A stretch of 64,000 nucleotides of DNA from CAIWHR01 sp963779805 (GTDB lineage: Bacteria; Pseudomonadota; Gammaproteobacteria; Burkholderiales; Casimicrobiaceae): contig CAVZZN010000005.1 of the NCBI GenBank assembly GCA_963779805.1, forward strand, positions 62,001 to 126,000, in the 5' to 3' direction. This document shows, in pieces, positions 1 to 8,100 of this stretch. How positions within the stretch are numbered: position 1 is the stretch's first letter; each line of letters opens with the position of its first letter. Made by a program: the position numbers and the translations under genes. Under the pieces are notes generated by a model. That model made no database searches. It worked only from the letters and a program-made list of their open reading frames with translations, and was not told the origin of the DNA.

Positions 1-390
1 GACCAGCTCGATGCCGGCCAGATCCGCATCGTCGCCACCGGCAACGACGCCGCCGCGTTCAAGGGCCAGACGGTGCGCCTGCTGATCACCAACGCGCAGA
101 CGATGCAGCAGCGCAAGCCGGTGATCGAGCGCTTCATGAAGGCGTATCGCGAGACGATCGACCACATGTACAGCGACCCCGCGGCGCTCAAGGTGTACGC
201 CGATTTCGTGGGCATCACCGAAGCCAAGGCGACGCGCACGCGCGATGGCTTCTTCCCCAAGGAAGCCATCGATCCGGACAAGGTCGTCGGTCTCGACACC
301 ATCGTGCAGGACGCGGTGCAGCTCAAGTACACCGCGAGCCAGCTTACGAAGCAGCAGCTCGCGGAGCTGATCCAGATCCCGCCGCGGTAA
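1..390 (+). CDS. NitT/TauT-type ABC transporter substrate-binding protein (3' part)
   Basis: The last 129 residues of a periplasmic binding protein; the start lies before the window. The visible part includes the stretch FMKAYRETIDHMYSDP followed by a helical C-terminus. This is the usual tail of NMT1/TauA-like binding proteins, which deliver small organic anions or pyrimidine-like compounds to an ABC importer. The matching ATPase and two permeases lie at 2332-4805 on the same strand, so this is most likely their binding subunit. The ligand cannot be read from this fragment. The reading frame is open from base 1, which supports truncation by the window edge rather than an internal start. Confidence 0.75.
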   Translation, partial: DQLDAGQIRIVATGNDAAAFKGQTVRLLITNAQTMQQRKPVIERFMKAYRETIDHMYSDPAALKVYADFVGITEAKATRTRDGFFPKEAIDPDKVVGLDTIVQDAVQLKYTASQLTKQQLAELIQIPPR

Positions 391-407
391 AGACCAACAC
401 CTGCGAT

Positions 408-438
408 CGTTGTTCGGGAGGCTTCTTACCGAACAACG
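408..438. repeat. Stem-loop repeat, family B-like, after the binding-protein gene
   Basis: Ten-base arms CGTTGTTCGG and CCGAACAACG around an 11-base loop. It begins 18 bases after the stop codon of the binding-protein gene. There is no T-run, so a classical intrinsic terminator is not shown. It may be a terminator, a transcript-stabilising hairpin or a dispersed repeat. The arm sequence resembles the hairpins at 12551-12584, 19434-19462 and 20954-20991. Confidence 0.6.
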
Positions 439-511
439 AGCCAATTCAAACAAGCAAACCTTCGGTTCGCCCGACGTTGGAGCCATTGCTGCGTGAAATG
501 CCTGGCAGGTC

Positions 512-2299
512 GTGCCCGGGCCCGCGCGCTTCGGCAGCGACGTCGCTGCCGAGACGCTGCGTGCGCTTGGCGTGCCCTACATCGCGCTCAACCCGGGGGC
601 GAGCTTCCGCGGCCTGCACGACAGCCTCGTCAACCATCTCGGCAACGAGCGGCCCCAGATGCTGCTGTGCCTGCACGAGGAGCACGCCGTCGCGATCGCG
701 CACGGCTACGCGAAGGTGACCGGGCGCCCGCTCGCCGTCGCGGTGCATTCCAACGTGGGACTCTTCCACGCCGCGATGGCGGTGTTCAACGCCTGGTGCG
801 ATCGCATGCCGGTCATCGTGATCGGCGCGACCGGGCCGGTCGATGCGGCCAAGCGCCGGCCGTGGATCGACTGGATCCACACCGCGCGCGACCAGGGCGC
901 GATCGTGCGCTCCTACGTGAAGTGGGACGATCAGCCCGCTTCGCCGGCCGCGGTGCGCGAGTCGTTGCTGCGTGCGGCGTGGCTCGCGCAGGCTGCCCCG
1001 CAAGGCCCGGTGTACGTGAATCTCGATGCCGAGATGCAGGAGGCGCCGCTCGCGCAGCCGTTGCCTGCGCTCGATCCGCAGCGCTTTCGCGCCCCAGCGC
1101 GCGCGGTCCCGGCGGCGCAGGACGTCGCGGCTGCGGCGAGGGTGCTGCAGGATGCGAAGGCGCCGGTCATCCTGATGGGGCGCGTGTCGCGCGACCTCGA
1201 CGCGTGGAATGCGCGCATAGCGCTCGCCGAACGTCTGGGCGCGCGCGTGCTCACCGATCTCAAGGTCGGGGCCGCCTTTCCGACCGATCATCCGTTGCAC
1301 GCGCAACCTCCGTCGGTGCTCACGAGCGCCGACATCGCGACGACGATCGCGAGCGCCGATGCGATCCTGAGCCTCGACTGGGTCGATCTCGGCGGCACGT
1401 TGCGCACGGCTTTCGGCACCGACGTGCGCGCGCGCATCGTGCAGGTGTCGCTCGACCACGTGCTGCACAACGGCTGGAGCATGGACCACCAGGCGTTTCC
1501 GCCCGCGGACGTGATGCTCGCCGCGGAGCCGGATGCGACGGTGCCGTTGCTGCTCGCGGCGCTCGGATCGCGCCCGGCCGCAACCCACGACCCTGGGTCG
1601 ACCCAGGGTCGACCCAGGGTCGAACCGGCCGCGGCGGCGCAAGCGTCGCCTGGTGCGAGCGCGAGCGGCGCTACGCCCGTGCTCGACACGGATGCGCTCG
1701 CACGCGCGCTGCGCAAGGTCGTGGGGACCCGAGCGGTGTCGCTCGTGCATCTGCCGCTGTCCTGGAACGGCGGCGCATGGCCGCTGCGTCATCCGCTCGA
1801 TTATCTCGGCTCCGATGGCGGCGGCGGGATTGGCGCCGGCCCGGGCATCGCGGTCGGCGCGGCGCTCGCGCTGCGCGAATCGGGACGCCTGCCGATCGCG
1901 ATCTGCGGCGACGGCGACTACCTGATGGGCGTCACGGCGCTGTGGACCGCCGCGCATTACCGCATTCCGCTGCTCGTCGTCGTGGCCAACAACCAGAGCT
2001 TCTACAACGACGAGGTGCATCAGGAGAGGATGGCGCGCATGCGCGAGCGTCCCGTGGCGAACAAGTGGATCGGCCAGCGCATGGCGGACCCGGCCATCGA
2101 TCTCGCGCAGATGGCGCAGGCGCAAGGTGCGCTCGGACTGGGACCGGTCGAGCGCATCGAGGATCTCGAGGACGCGTTCACGCGCGCCATCGCGGCGGTG
2201 GACTCCGGACGCGTGGCGGTGGTCGACGTGCGGGTCGTGCCGGGATACACGCCTGCCATGAGCGCAGCGCTGACGCCGGGGGCTCGGCATGGCCGCTGA
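512..2299 (+). CDS. Thiamine diphosphate-dependent enzyme (acetolactate synthase/benzoylformate decarboxylase-like)
   Basis: 595 residues with the three-domain order of the ThDP decarboxylase/synthase family. The N-terminal PYR domain carries the cofactor-activating glutamate in LHEEHAVAIAHGYAK (about residue 56). A central domain follows. The C-terminal PP domain carries GDGDYLMG near residue 467 and the paired asparagines of VVANNQSFYND that complete the metal/ThDP site. The GTG start at 512 follows a GGCAGGT-like ribosome site. Such enzymes decarboxylate or condense 2-oxo acids. With the ABC importer and the aldehyde dehydrogenase in the same operon, decarboxylation of an imported 2-oxo acid to an aldehyde is a reasonable inference. 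The linker at about residues 359-371 is encoded by a palindromic repeat. The substrate is unknown. Confidence 0.8.
   Translation: MPGPARFGSDVAAETLRALGVPYIALNPGASFRGLHDSLVNHLGNERPQMLLCLHEEHAVAIAHGYAKVTGRPLAVAVHSNVGLFHAAMAVFNAWCDRMPVIVIGATGPVDAAKRRPWIDWIHTARDQGAIVRSYVKWDDQPASPAAVRESLLRAAWLAQAAPQGPVYVNLDAEMQEAPLAQPLPALDPQRFRAPARAVPAAQDVAAAARVLQDAKAPVILMGRVSRDLDAWNARIALAERLGARVLTDLKVGAAFPTDHPLHAQPPSVLTSADIATTIASADAILSLDWVDLGGTLRTAFGTDVRARIVQVSLDHVLHNGWSMDHQAFPPADVMLAAEPDATVPLLLAALGSRPAATHDPGSTQGRPRVEPAAAAQASPGASASGATPVLDTDALARALRKVVGTRAVSLVHLPLSWNGGAWPLRHPLDYLGSDGGGGIGAGPGIAVGAALALRESGRLPIAICGDGDYLMGVTALWTAAHYRIPLLVVVANNQSFYNDEVHQERMARMRERPVANKWIGQRMADPAIDLAQMAQAQGALGLGPVERIEDLEDAFTRAIAAVDSGRVAVVDVRVVPGYTPAMSAALTPGARHGR
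1588..1622. repeat. Family C palindromic repeat inside the ThDP enzyme gene
   Basis: Positions 1588-1611 form a perfect 24-base palindrome made of CGACCCTGGGTC and its complement. A further direct copy of GACCCAGGGTCG follows at 1611-1622. The array is read in frame as DPGSTQGRPRVE and falls in the poorly conserved linker before the ThDP-binding domain. A degenerate copy (20 of 24 bases) occurs at 35787-35810. Confidence 0.75.
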
Positions 2300-2331
2300 G
2301 GCGAGCGCAGCCCTGCCCACGGGAGCACGGC

Positions 2332-3200
2332 GTGGCCGCTGACCCGGGCATGCTCGCGCGCACGACGCCGGCGGCCGACGCGGCGGAGCACGCCCTCGAG
2401 GTCGACAACATCGTCAAGCGGTTCGTCACCGCCGAAGGAGTCGTCACCGCCGTCGATCACCTTTCGCTGAGCCGTCGCGGCGGGCGAGTTCCTGTCGGTG
2501 ATCGGACCGTCGGGCTGCGGCAAGTCCACGCTGTTCAACATCATCGGCGGACTCCTCGGCGACTACGAAGGCCGCGTGACCGTCGGCGGCGAAACGATCT
2601 CCGGCACGCACCCCGCGATCGGGATGGTGTTCCAGGAGGAGTCGACGTTCCCGTGGCGCACGGTGGTCGACAACGTCGCGTTCCCCCTCGAATTGACCGG
2701 CATGGGCAGGCACGAGCGCTCCGAGCGCGCCCGCCACTTCATCTCGATGGTCGGCCTCGACGGCTTCGAGCGGCGGTTTCCGAGCGAGCTCTCGGGCGGC
2801 ATGCGCCAGCGCGTGGCGATCGCGCGCACGCTCGCGTCCGAGCCGAAGATCCTGCTGATGGACGAGCCGTTCGCCGCGCTCGACGAGCAGACGCGCCTGC
2901 TGCTCGGCGACAAGGTCCTGCAGATCCAGCAGGAGTTGAGGCAGACGACGCTGCTCATCACCCACAACATCACCGAGGCGGTGCAGCTGTCCGATCGCGT
3001 GCTGGTGATGACCTACCGCCCGGGACGCCTGAAGCGCATCGTCGACATCGATCTGCCGCATCCGCGCGATTCGGAGGTGGTGGGGAGCAACGCCTTCGGC
3101 CGCTACGTCGCGGAGATCTGGCACGACCTGCGCGAGGAGGCGAGCCTCGGCATGCGCGAGGACGAGTCGCGTGCGCTGCACGGGAAGGCGCGGCGGATGA
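2332..3200 (+). CDS. ABC transporter ATP-binding protein, NitT/TauT family
   Basis: The energising subunit of the importer. Walker A is GPSGCGKST, the signature is LSGGMRQRVAIART, Walker B is ILLMDEPFAALDEQT, and the switch histidine lies in LLITHNITEA. The N-terminal part (EVDNIVKRFVT, from the GTG at 2332 with GGGAG upstream) is in a different frame from the ATPase core. One extra C near 2473 explains this, because removing it restores a continuous family-like strand before GEFLSVIGPSG. The 3' end is uncertain: the core frame runs on past the ATG of the next gene. I infer an end at an ATGA overlap around 3197-3200, which needs one more base change. Confidence 0.8.
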
Positions 3201-4014
3201 GCACCCTGCAGGCTCCGTCTCGGGCGCCGTCCGGCCGGGCGAGCGACCTTGCGGCGCGATCCTGCGCCACCGCTACCTGCCGCCGGTCGTCGGCGTCCTC
3301 ACCGTGGTGCTGGCGGCCGCGATCGTCGAAGCGCTCATCGTCGCCAAGGTTCTCAACGGCTTCATCGTGCCGCGTCCCTCGCAGGTGATCGCCGCGATTC
3401 CGCGCATCGTGGTGGAGGAGGGCGTGCTCCACCGGTTCTGGCAGACGCTGCTCGAGGTGCTGTGGGCGAGCCTCATGCTCGCCGGCGTGGGCATCGCGCT
3501 GGGCATGCTGCTGTATCGCTTTCGCCTGCTGCGGCGGGCGACGGAGAGCTGGGTGGCCGCCCTCGCGTCGGCCCCCGTGGTGCTCATGTACCCGCTGTTC
3601 CTCGTGATCTTCGGGCGCAGCGCCACCACCATCGTCATGATCGGCTTCGTCGCGGGGCTTCCGCCGGTGATCCTCAAGACGGTCGAAGGCCTCGTCGGCA
3701 CGCGCAAGGTGCTGCTCGACGTGGGCCGCACGTTCCGCCTCACCGATGCGCAGCTCTTCCAGAAGATCCTGCTGCCGGCCGCGCTGCCGTCGATCTTCGT
3801 CGGCCTGCGGCTGGGCCTGATCTTCGCCATGATCAACATCGTGGGCGTCGAGTTCCTGATCAACTTCGGCGGACTGGGTCAACTCATCAACGAGCTCGCG
3901 GAGCGCTACGACATGCCCGGCACGTACGGCGCGATCTTCTTCGTCGTGCTGGTGAGCGTCGGCTTCTTCCTGCTCGCCGAAAGGCTCGAGCGATGGCTGC
4001 GCCCGGGAACGTGA
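3197..4014 (+). CDS. ABC transporter permease, NitT/TauT family (first)
   Basis: Integral membrane permease with about six hydrophobic helices and the BPD_transp_1 coupling loop around TFRLTDAQLFQKILLPAALP, which contacts the ATPase. A good start is the ATG at 3197. The conserved body starts in another frame at ILRHRYLPPVVGV, so a one-base break near 3250 is needed to join them. The stop overlaps the start of the second permease. Together with 3993-4805 it would form a heterodimeric channel, because the two permeases differ in sequence. Confidence 0.75.
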
Positions 4015-4805
4015 GTCCCTTCGGCGGCGCGCCCGCCGGCCCGGCGGGCATGCGACCTGCAGCGAAGGCGCGGCTGCAGGTGCTGCTGCTGCGCGTCGCC
4101 ATCGTCGCGACCGTGCTCGCCGTCTGGCAGGCGGTCGCGGCGTCCGGCATCCTGTTCCGCGACGTGGTGCCTTCGCTCACCGTGATCGGCCGTGCCATCG
4201 TGCGGCTGCTCTCGGCAGCGGACTTCTATCGCAACCTCGGCATCACGGCGGGCGAGGTCGCGGCCGCGATGCTGATCGGCAGCACCGCGGGCCTGCTGGC
4301 GGGCATCGCGATCGGCGCCAACCGCTTCATCGCCCGCGCGTACGAGTCGTTCGTCTACTACCTCGGGCCCACGCCCAAGATCATCTTCTTCCCGATCATG
4401 ATCATGTGGTTCGGGGTCGGCTCCGGATCGAAGATCGCAATGGGGGCGCTGTCGTGCTTCTTCCCCGTTGCGGTGAGTGCTGCCGGCGGCATGCGCGGCA
4501 TCGACAAGGTGATCATTCGCGTGGGCCGCAGCTTCCGCGCGACGCCGTGGCAGATGACCACCCGCATCTACCTGCCCGCGATGCGCGAGCCCATCGTCAA
4601 CGGCATGCGCCTCGGCCTCGGCGTGGCGATCATCGGCACCCTGCTCGCCGAGACCAAGCTGTCGAACAGCGGCCTGGGCTATCTCATCATCCAGGCGTAT
4701 GCCGTGTTCGACATGCCGCGCATGTACGCGCTGCTCAGCGTGCTGTTCGTGCTCGCCATCGGCGTCAACGCGCTGATCGGCCGGCTTGCCGTCGCGCGGC
4801 GGTAG
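3993..4805 (+). CDS. ABC transporter permease, NitT/TauT family (second)
   Basis: 270 residues with an N-terminal helix, a periplasmic stretch and a cluster of membrane helices. The cytoplasmic coupling segment is GRSFRATPWQMTTRIYLPA, typical of SsuC/TauC-like permeases. The ATG at 3993 has an AAAGG site eight bases upstream and overlaps the first permease by 22 bases. A GTG at 4011 giving a GTGA overlap is the alternative. Translational coupling indicates the two permeases are made together. Confidence 0.85.
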   Translation: MAAPGNVSPFGGAPAGPAGMRPAAKARLQVLLLRVAIVATVLAVWQAVAASGILFRDVVPSLTVIGRAIVRLLSAADFYRNLGITAGEVAAAMLIGSTAGLLAGIAIGANRFIARAYESFVYYLGPTPKIIFFPIMIMWFGVGSGSKIAMGALSCFFPVAVSAAGGMRGIDKVIIRVGRSFRATPWQMTTRIYLPAMREPIVNGMRLGLGVAIIGTLLAETKLSNSGLGYLIIQAYAVFDMPRMYALLSVLFVLAIGVNALIGRLAVARR

Positions 4806-4851
4806 CGCGCTGCCCGACTGCGTCGCATCCGAATCCATGAAGGAGCCGCCC

Positions 4852-6312
4852 GTGGCCGTTCCCGCGCTTTCCCTGCCCGACCATCGCGATCTGTACTTCG
4901 GTGGCGCGTGGCACGCTGCGCGCGGCGGTTATGCCGACACCATCGATCCCGCGACGGGCGAATCGCTCGGCCGCGTGGCGCAGGCGAACGCCGCCGACGT
5001 CGATGCCGCCGTCGTGGCCGCGCGGCGGGGCTTCGAGGCCTGGCGCGCGATCGCCCCGCTCGAGCGCGCGCGGCAGCTGCGCGCGGTCGCGAACGTGCTG
5101 CGCGCGCATGCCGAAGAGCTCGCGCTGCTCGACGCCGCGAATTGCGGCAATCCGGTGACGGAGATGATCGGCGATGCGAGGATCGCGGCAGCCCAGCTCG
5201 ATTTCTTCGCCGGCCTCGTCACCGAGATGAAGGGCGACTCCATCCCGATGGGACCGCAGGCCGTGAACTTTTCGGTTCGCGAGCCGCGCGGGGTCGTTGC
5301 CCGGATCATTCCGTTCAATCACCCGTTCATGTTCGCGGCCGGCAAGGCCGCGGCGCCGCTCGCTGCCGGCAACAGCGTGATCATCAAGCCGCCGGAGCAG
5401 GCGCCGCTTTCGACGTTGCGTCTCGCCGAGCTCATCGATGGCATGCTGCCGGCGGGCGTGTTCAACGTGCTGCCCGGTGGACGCGCCACCGGGGCTGCGC
5501 TCGCGTCGCATCCGGACGTGGCGATGGTCGGCCTCGTCGGCAGCGTTCCGGCCGGCCGCGCGGTGATGCGCGCCGCGAGCGACACGGTGAAGCCCGTGCT
5601 GCTCGAGCTCGGCGGCAAGAACGCGCTCATCGCGTATCCGGACGCGGTGCCCGAGGAGGTCGCGGCGGCGATCGTCGCCGGCATGAATTTCACGTGGTGC
5701 GGCCAGTCCTGCGGGTCCACGAGCCGCGCGTTCGTCCATCGGGCCATCTACGACCGCGTGCTCGGGCACGTGAAGCGCGAGGTGGCGCGCTTTCGTCCCG
5801 GCCTGCCGACGGATCCCGCGACGACGATGGGCGCCATCGTGAGCCGCGCGCAGCTCGACCGGGTGCTGTCCTACATCGCGTCCGCGAGGGAGGAGGGCGC
5901 GCGGCTGCTGTGCGGCGGCGGCCCGCCGAGCGACCCGGCGCTCGCGCGCGGCTTCTTCGTGGAGCCGACGGTGTTCGCCGACGTCACGCAGCAGATGCGC
6001 ATCGCCCGCGAGGAGATCTTCGGGCCGGTGCTCGCGATCCTGCCCTGGTCCGACGAGACCGAGATGCTCTCGCAGGTGAACTCGGTCCCCTACGGTCTCA
6101 CGTGCGCGATCTGGACCAACGACATCTCCACCGCCCATCGCACGGCGATGCAGGTCGACGTCGGGTTCGTCTGGATCAACGAGGTCGGCAAGCATTTCCT
6201 CGGTGCGCCCTTCGGCGGCACCAAGCAATCCGGCTTCGGGCGCGAAGAGTGCCTCTCCGAGCTCCTCTCGTTCACCCAGGAGAAGAACATCCACATCCGG
6301 CTGCGAACCTGA
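4852..6312 (+). CDS. Aldehyde dehydrogenase, NAD(P)-dependent
   Basis: About 486 residues, full length for the ALDH superfamily. Visible landmarks are PFNHPFMFAAGKAAAPLAAG in the Rossmann region, the general-base motif LELGGKNALI, the catalytic cysteine region FTWCGQSCGSTSRA and EEIFGPVLAI. I chose the GTG at 4852 because AAGGAG lies six bases upstream; an ATG at 4837 is in frame but overlaps that ribosome site. It would oxidise an aldehyde, plausibly the one released by the ThDP enzyme encoded at 512-2299, to a carboxylic acid. It is closest in style to betaine-, salicyl- or phenylacetaldehyde-type dehydrogenases, and the substrate cannot be told from sequence alone. Confidence 0.85.
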   Translation: MAVPALSLPDHRDLYFGGAWHAARGGYADTIDPATGESLGRVAQANAADVDAAVVAARRGFEAWRAIAPLERARQLRAVANVLRAHAEELALLDAANCGNPVTEMIGDARIAAAQLDFFAGLVTEMKGDSIPMGPQAVNFSVREPRGVVARIIPFNHPFMFAAGKAAAPLAAGNSVIIKPPEQAPLSTLRLAELIDGMLPAGVFNVLPGGRATGAALASHPDVAMVGLVGSVPAGRAVMRAASDTVKPVLLELGGKNALIAYPDAVPEEVAAAIVAGMNFTWCGQSCGSTSRAFVHRAIYDRVLGHVKREVARFRPGLPTDPATTMGAIVSRAQLDRVLSYIASAREEGARLLCGGGPPSDPALARGFFVEPTVFADVTQQMRIAREEIFGPVLAILPWSDETEMLSQVNSVPYGLTCAIWTNDISTAHRTAMQVDVGFVWINEVGKHFLGAPFGGTKQSGFGREECLSELLSFTQEKNIHIRLRT

Positions 6313-6379
6313 TTCGCCCGCAGCCGCTCTCACGGTGACCGGACCCCCGCGGTCCGGCCCCCTTCGTCCGGAGCGCGCC

Positions 6380-6669
6380 ATGCCCATGCTGTCGCACGAA
6401 CAGATCCATCAGCTGCTGGTCGGCATCGCCTCGATGCAGAAGGTCAACGGCGACGTGTTCGCCCAGACCGCATTCACGAGCGCAGCCGCTTCAACCACAG
6501 CCACTACGTCGCGGCGCTGCACGAGCTTGCCGGCACGGGCGAGCCCGCGGACGTGCAGCAGCTCCTCGCGTGCATGACGCTCGCCCGCATGAGCGCGCAT
6601 TCGCCCGAGCGCGTGGCCCAGAACAGCGCCTGGGAGCTCGCGCAGGTGCGTCGGCTCTTCCCGGGCTGA
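6380..6669 (+). CDS. Small protein of unknown function
   Basis: A protein of about 96 residues, not recognised. It begins MPMLSHEQIHQLLVGIASMQ and ends WELAQVRRLFPG. The two halves lie in different frames joined near 6471: the downstream half (RIHERSRFNHSHYVAALHEL and following) stays open to the TGA at 6667-6669 and has the composition of real coding sequence. It is predicted soluble and helical, with no signal peptide and no cysteine cluster. It lies 67 bases after the aldehyde dehydrogenase gene, so it could be co-transcribed with that operon. Confidence 0.5.
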
Positions 6670-6877
6670 GGTCCCGGCGAGGCGCATCGCGCGGCGGGGG
6701 GACCTCGCCCCGCGAAACGATCTTCAGCGCCGGATTCCCTCCTGCCGAGGTCGTCGTGCCCGGCCGGTGGTTGAGCTTCCGCGCGGCTGCCCGGCAGGCG
6801 CCGCGTAAAATGCGCGAGCTGCGCCGCATCGTCCATCCACCTCTTCGCCGGCCCGCGTCGCCGCGTGCCTTACGTCC
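6670..6877. other. Intergenic region before a histidine kinase gene
   Basis: About 200 bases with no convincing open frame or hairpin. It probably carries the promoter of the kinase gene at 6878, but I cannot point to clear -35 and -10 boxes. Confidence 0.4.
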
Positions 6878-8053
6878 ATGATCACAGACGCAACTTCCGG
6901 CGGCGAAGGTTCCACCGCGGCCGATGCCGGCACCGCGATCCCTTCGTCGTTCCTGCGTACGCTTGCGCACGAGCTGCGCAATTTCGTGGCGCCGGTCCAG
7001 AACGCGACGCACCTGCTGCGCCTGCGCTCGCGCACCGATCCCGCGCTCATGCCCGTCATCGAGATCATGGAACGGCAGCTCACGGGCATCCTGCGCACGC
7101 TCGACGCCGTGGGGGAGGCGGACCGTGCATGCCGCGGCGAGATCGTCCTCGCGCGCTCTGCGGTGAGCGTCGACGCGCTCGTCGACCACGCCCTCGAGGC
7201 CACGCGCGCATTGCAGGATGGGCGCGCGCATGCGGTGGAGGTCGCGATCGAGCCGGCATTGCCGACGCTCGAGGTCGATCGCGAGCGCATGGTGCGCGCG
7301 CTCACGGCGGTGCTCGACAATGCGCTGCGGTATTCGCCGCGCGACTCGCGCGTCAGCGTGAGCGCCGGGCGCGAAGGGGAGTGCGCGGTCATTCGCGTCG
7401 ACGATGACGGCCCGGGGCTCCCGCCGCAATTCGCCACGGCCGTGCCCGAGCCGTTCGCCGCGCCCCATGTCCCGGGACATGGCCTCGGCCTCGGTTTGCC
7501 GCTCGCTCGCGCGGTGCTGCGGCTGCACGACGGTGACCTGCGCGTCGCGAGCGGGGTGGCCGGCACGCAGGTCTCGCTGCTGATCCCGCTCGTTGCCGGG
7601 ACCGCGGTCGAGACCGCGACCGAGACCGGGACGCAGACCGCGGCCGGGACCGTGCAGAATTTGCCGACCGCGGGTACGTCGCCCGGACGCCGGGTGCTCA
7701 TCGCCGACGACAGCGCTGCCGTGCGCACCTCCCTCGCCGATCTGCTGCAGGAGATGGGGCACGAGGTGCGGGCCGCCGCGAACGGCGCCGAGGCGGTTGC
7801 GATCGCGAAGGAGTGGAAGCCGGAATTCGTGCTGCTCGACGTGCACATGCCGAAGCTCAACGGCTTCGACGCCGCCCGGCAGATCCGCGCGGCGTTTCCC
7901 GCCGCCGAGGTGAAGCTCGTGCTCATGAGCGGCGAGGATCTCGACGAGGTGATGCGCCGCGGCGCGCGCGAGGCCGGCTTCGATCACTGCATCGACAAGG
8001 GCCTTGCGATCGGCGAGCTGGGCGACCTTCTTGCGCGCGGCGCGACCGGCTGA
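6878..8053 (+). CDS. Soluble hybrid histidine kinase with C-terminal receiver
   Basis: 391 residues. The phosphoacceptor H-box is FLRTLAHELRNFVAPVQ near residue 35. The ATPase domain follows, with the N-box VLDNALRYSP, G1 box DDDGPGLPP and G2 box GHGLGLGLP. A low-complexity Thr/Ala/Gly linker leads to a receiver domain from about residue 268 (VLIADDSAAVRTS) with the phosphoacceptor aspartate in LLDVHMPKLNG. There is no membrane segment and no input domain, so it probably acts as a cytosolic signal integrator. It lies 47 bases before the TonB receptor, YfiR and membrane-kinase genes, which suggests one signalling unit. Confidence 0.85.
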   Translation: MITDATSGGEGSTAADAGTAIPSSFLRTLAHELRNFVAPVQNATHLLRLRSRTDPALMPVIEIMERQLTGILRTLDAVGEADRACRGEIVLARSAVSVDALVDHALEATRALQDGRAHAVEVAIEPALPTLEVDRERMVRALTAVLDNALRYSPRDSRVSVSAGREGECAVIRVDDDGPGLPPQFATAVPEPFAAPHVPGHGLGLGLPLARAVLRLHDGDLRVASGVAGTQVSLLIPLVAGTAVETATETGTQTAAGTVQNLPTAGTSPGRRVLIADDSAAVRTSLADLLQEMGHEVRAAANGAEAVAIAKEWKPEFVLLDVHMPKLNGFDAARQIRAAFPAAEVKLVLMSGEDLDEVMRRGAREAGFDHCIDKGLAIGELGDLLARGATG

Positions 8054-8100
8054 GCGAGTCGCTGCGCACCGGCCGCATGCAACCGCGCAGGAGGAGCAGG

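Noticed and set aside
493..4014. A 1173-residue open frame across the ThDP enzyme, ATPase and permease
   Set aside because: It only joins shadow frames. Real gene content changes frame within it; only its 3' third is the first permease and a short piece is the ATPase N-terminus.
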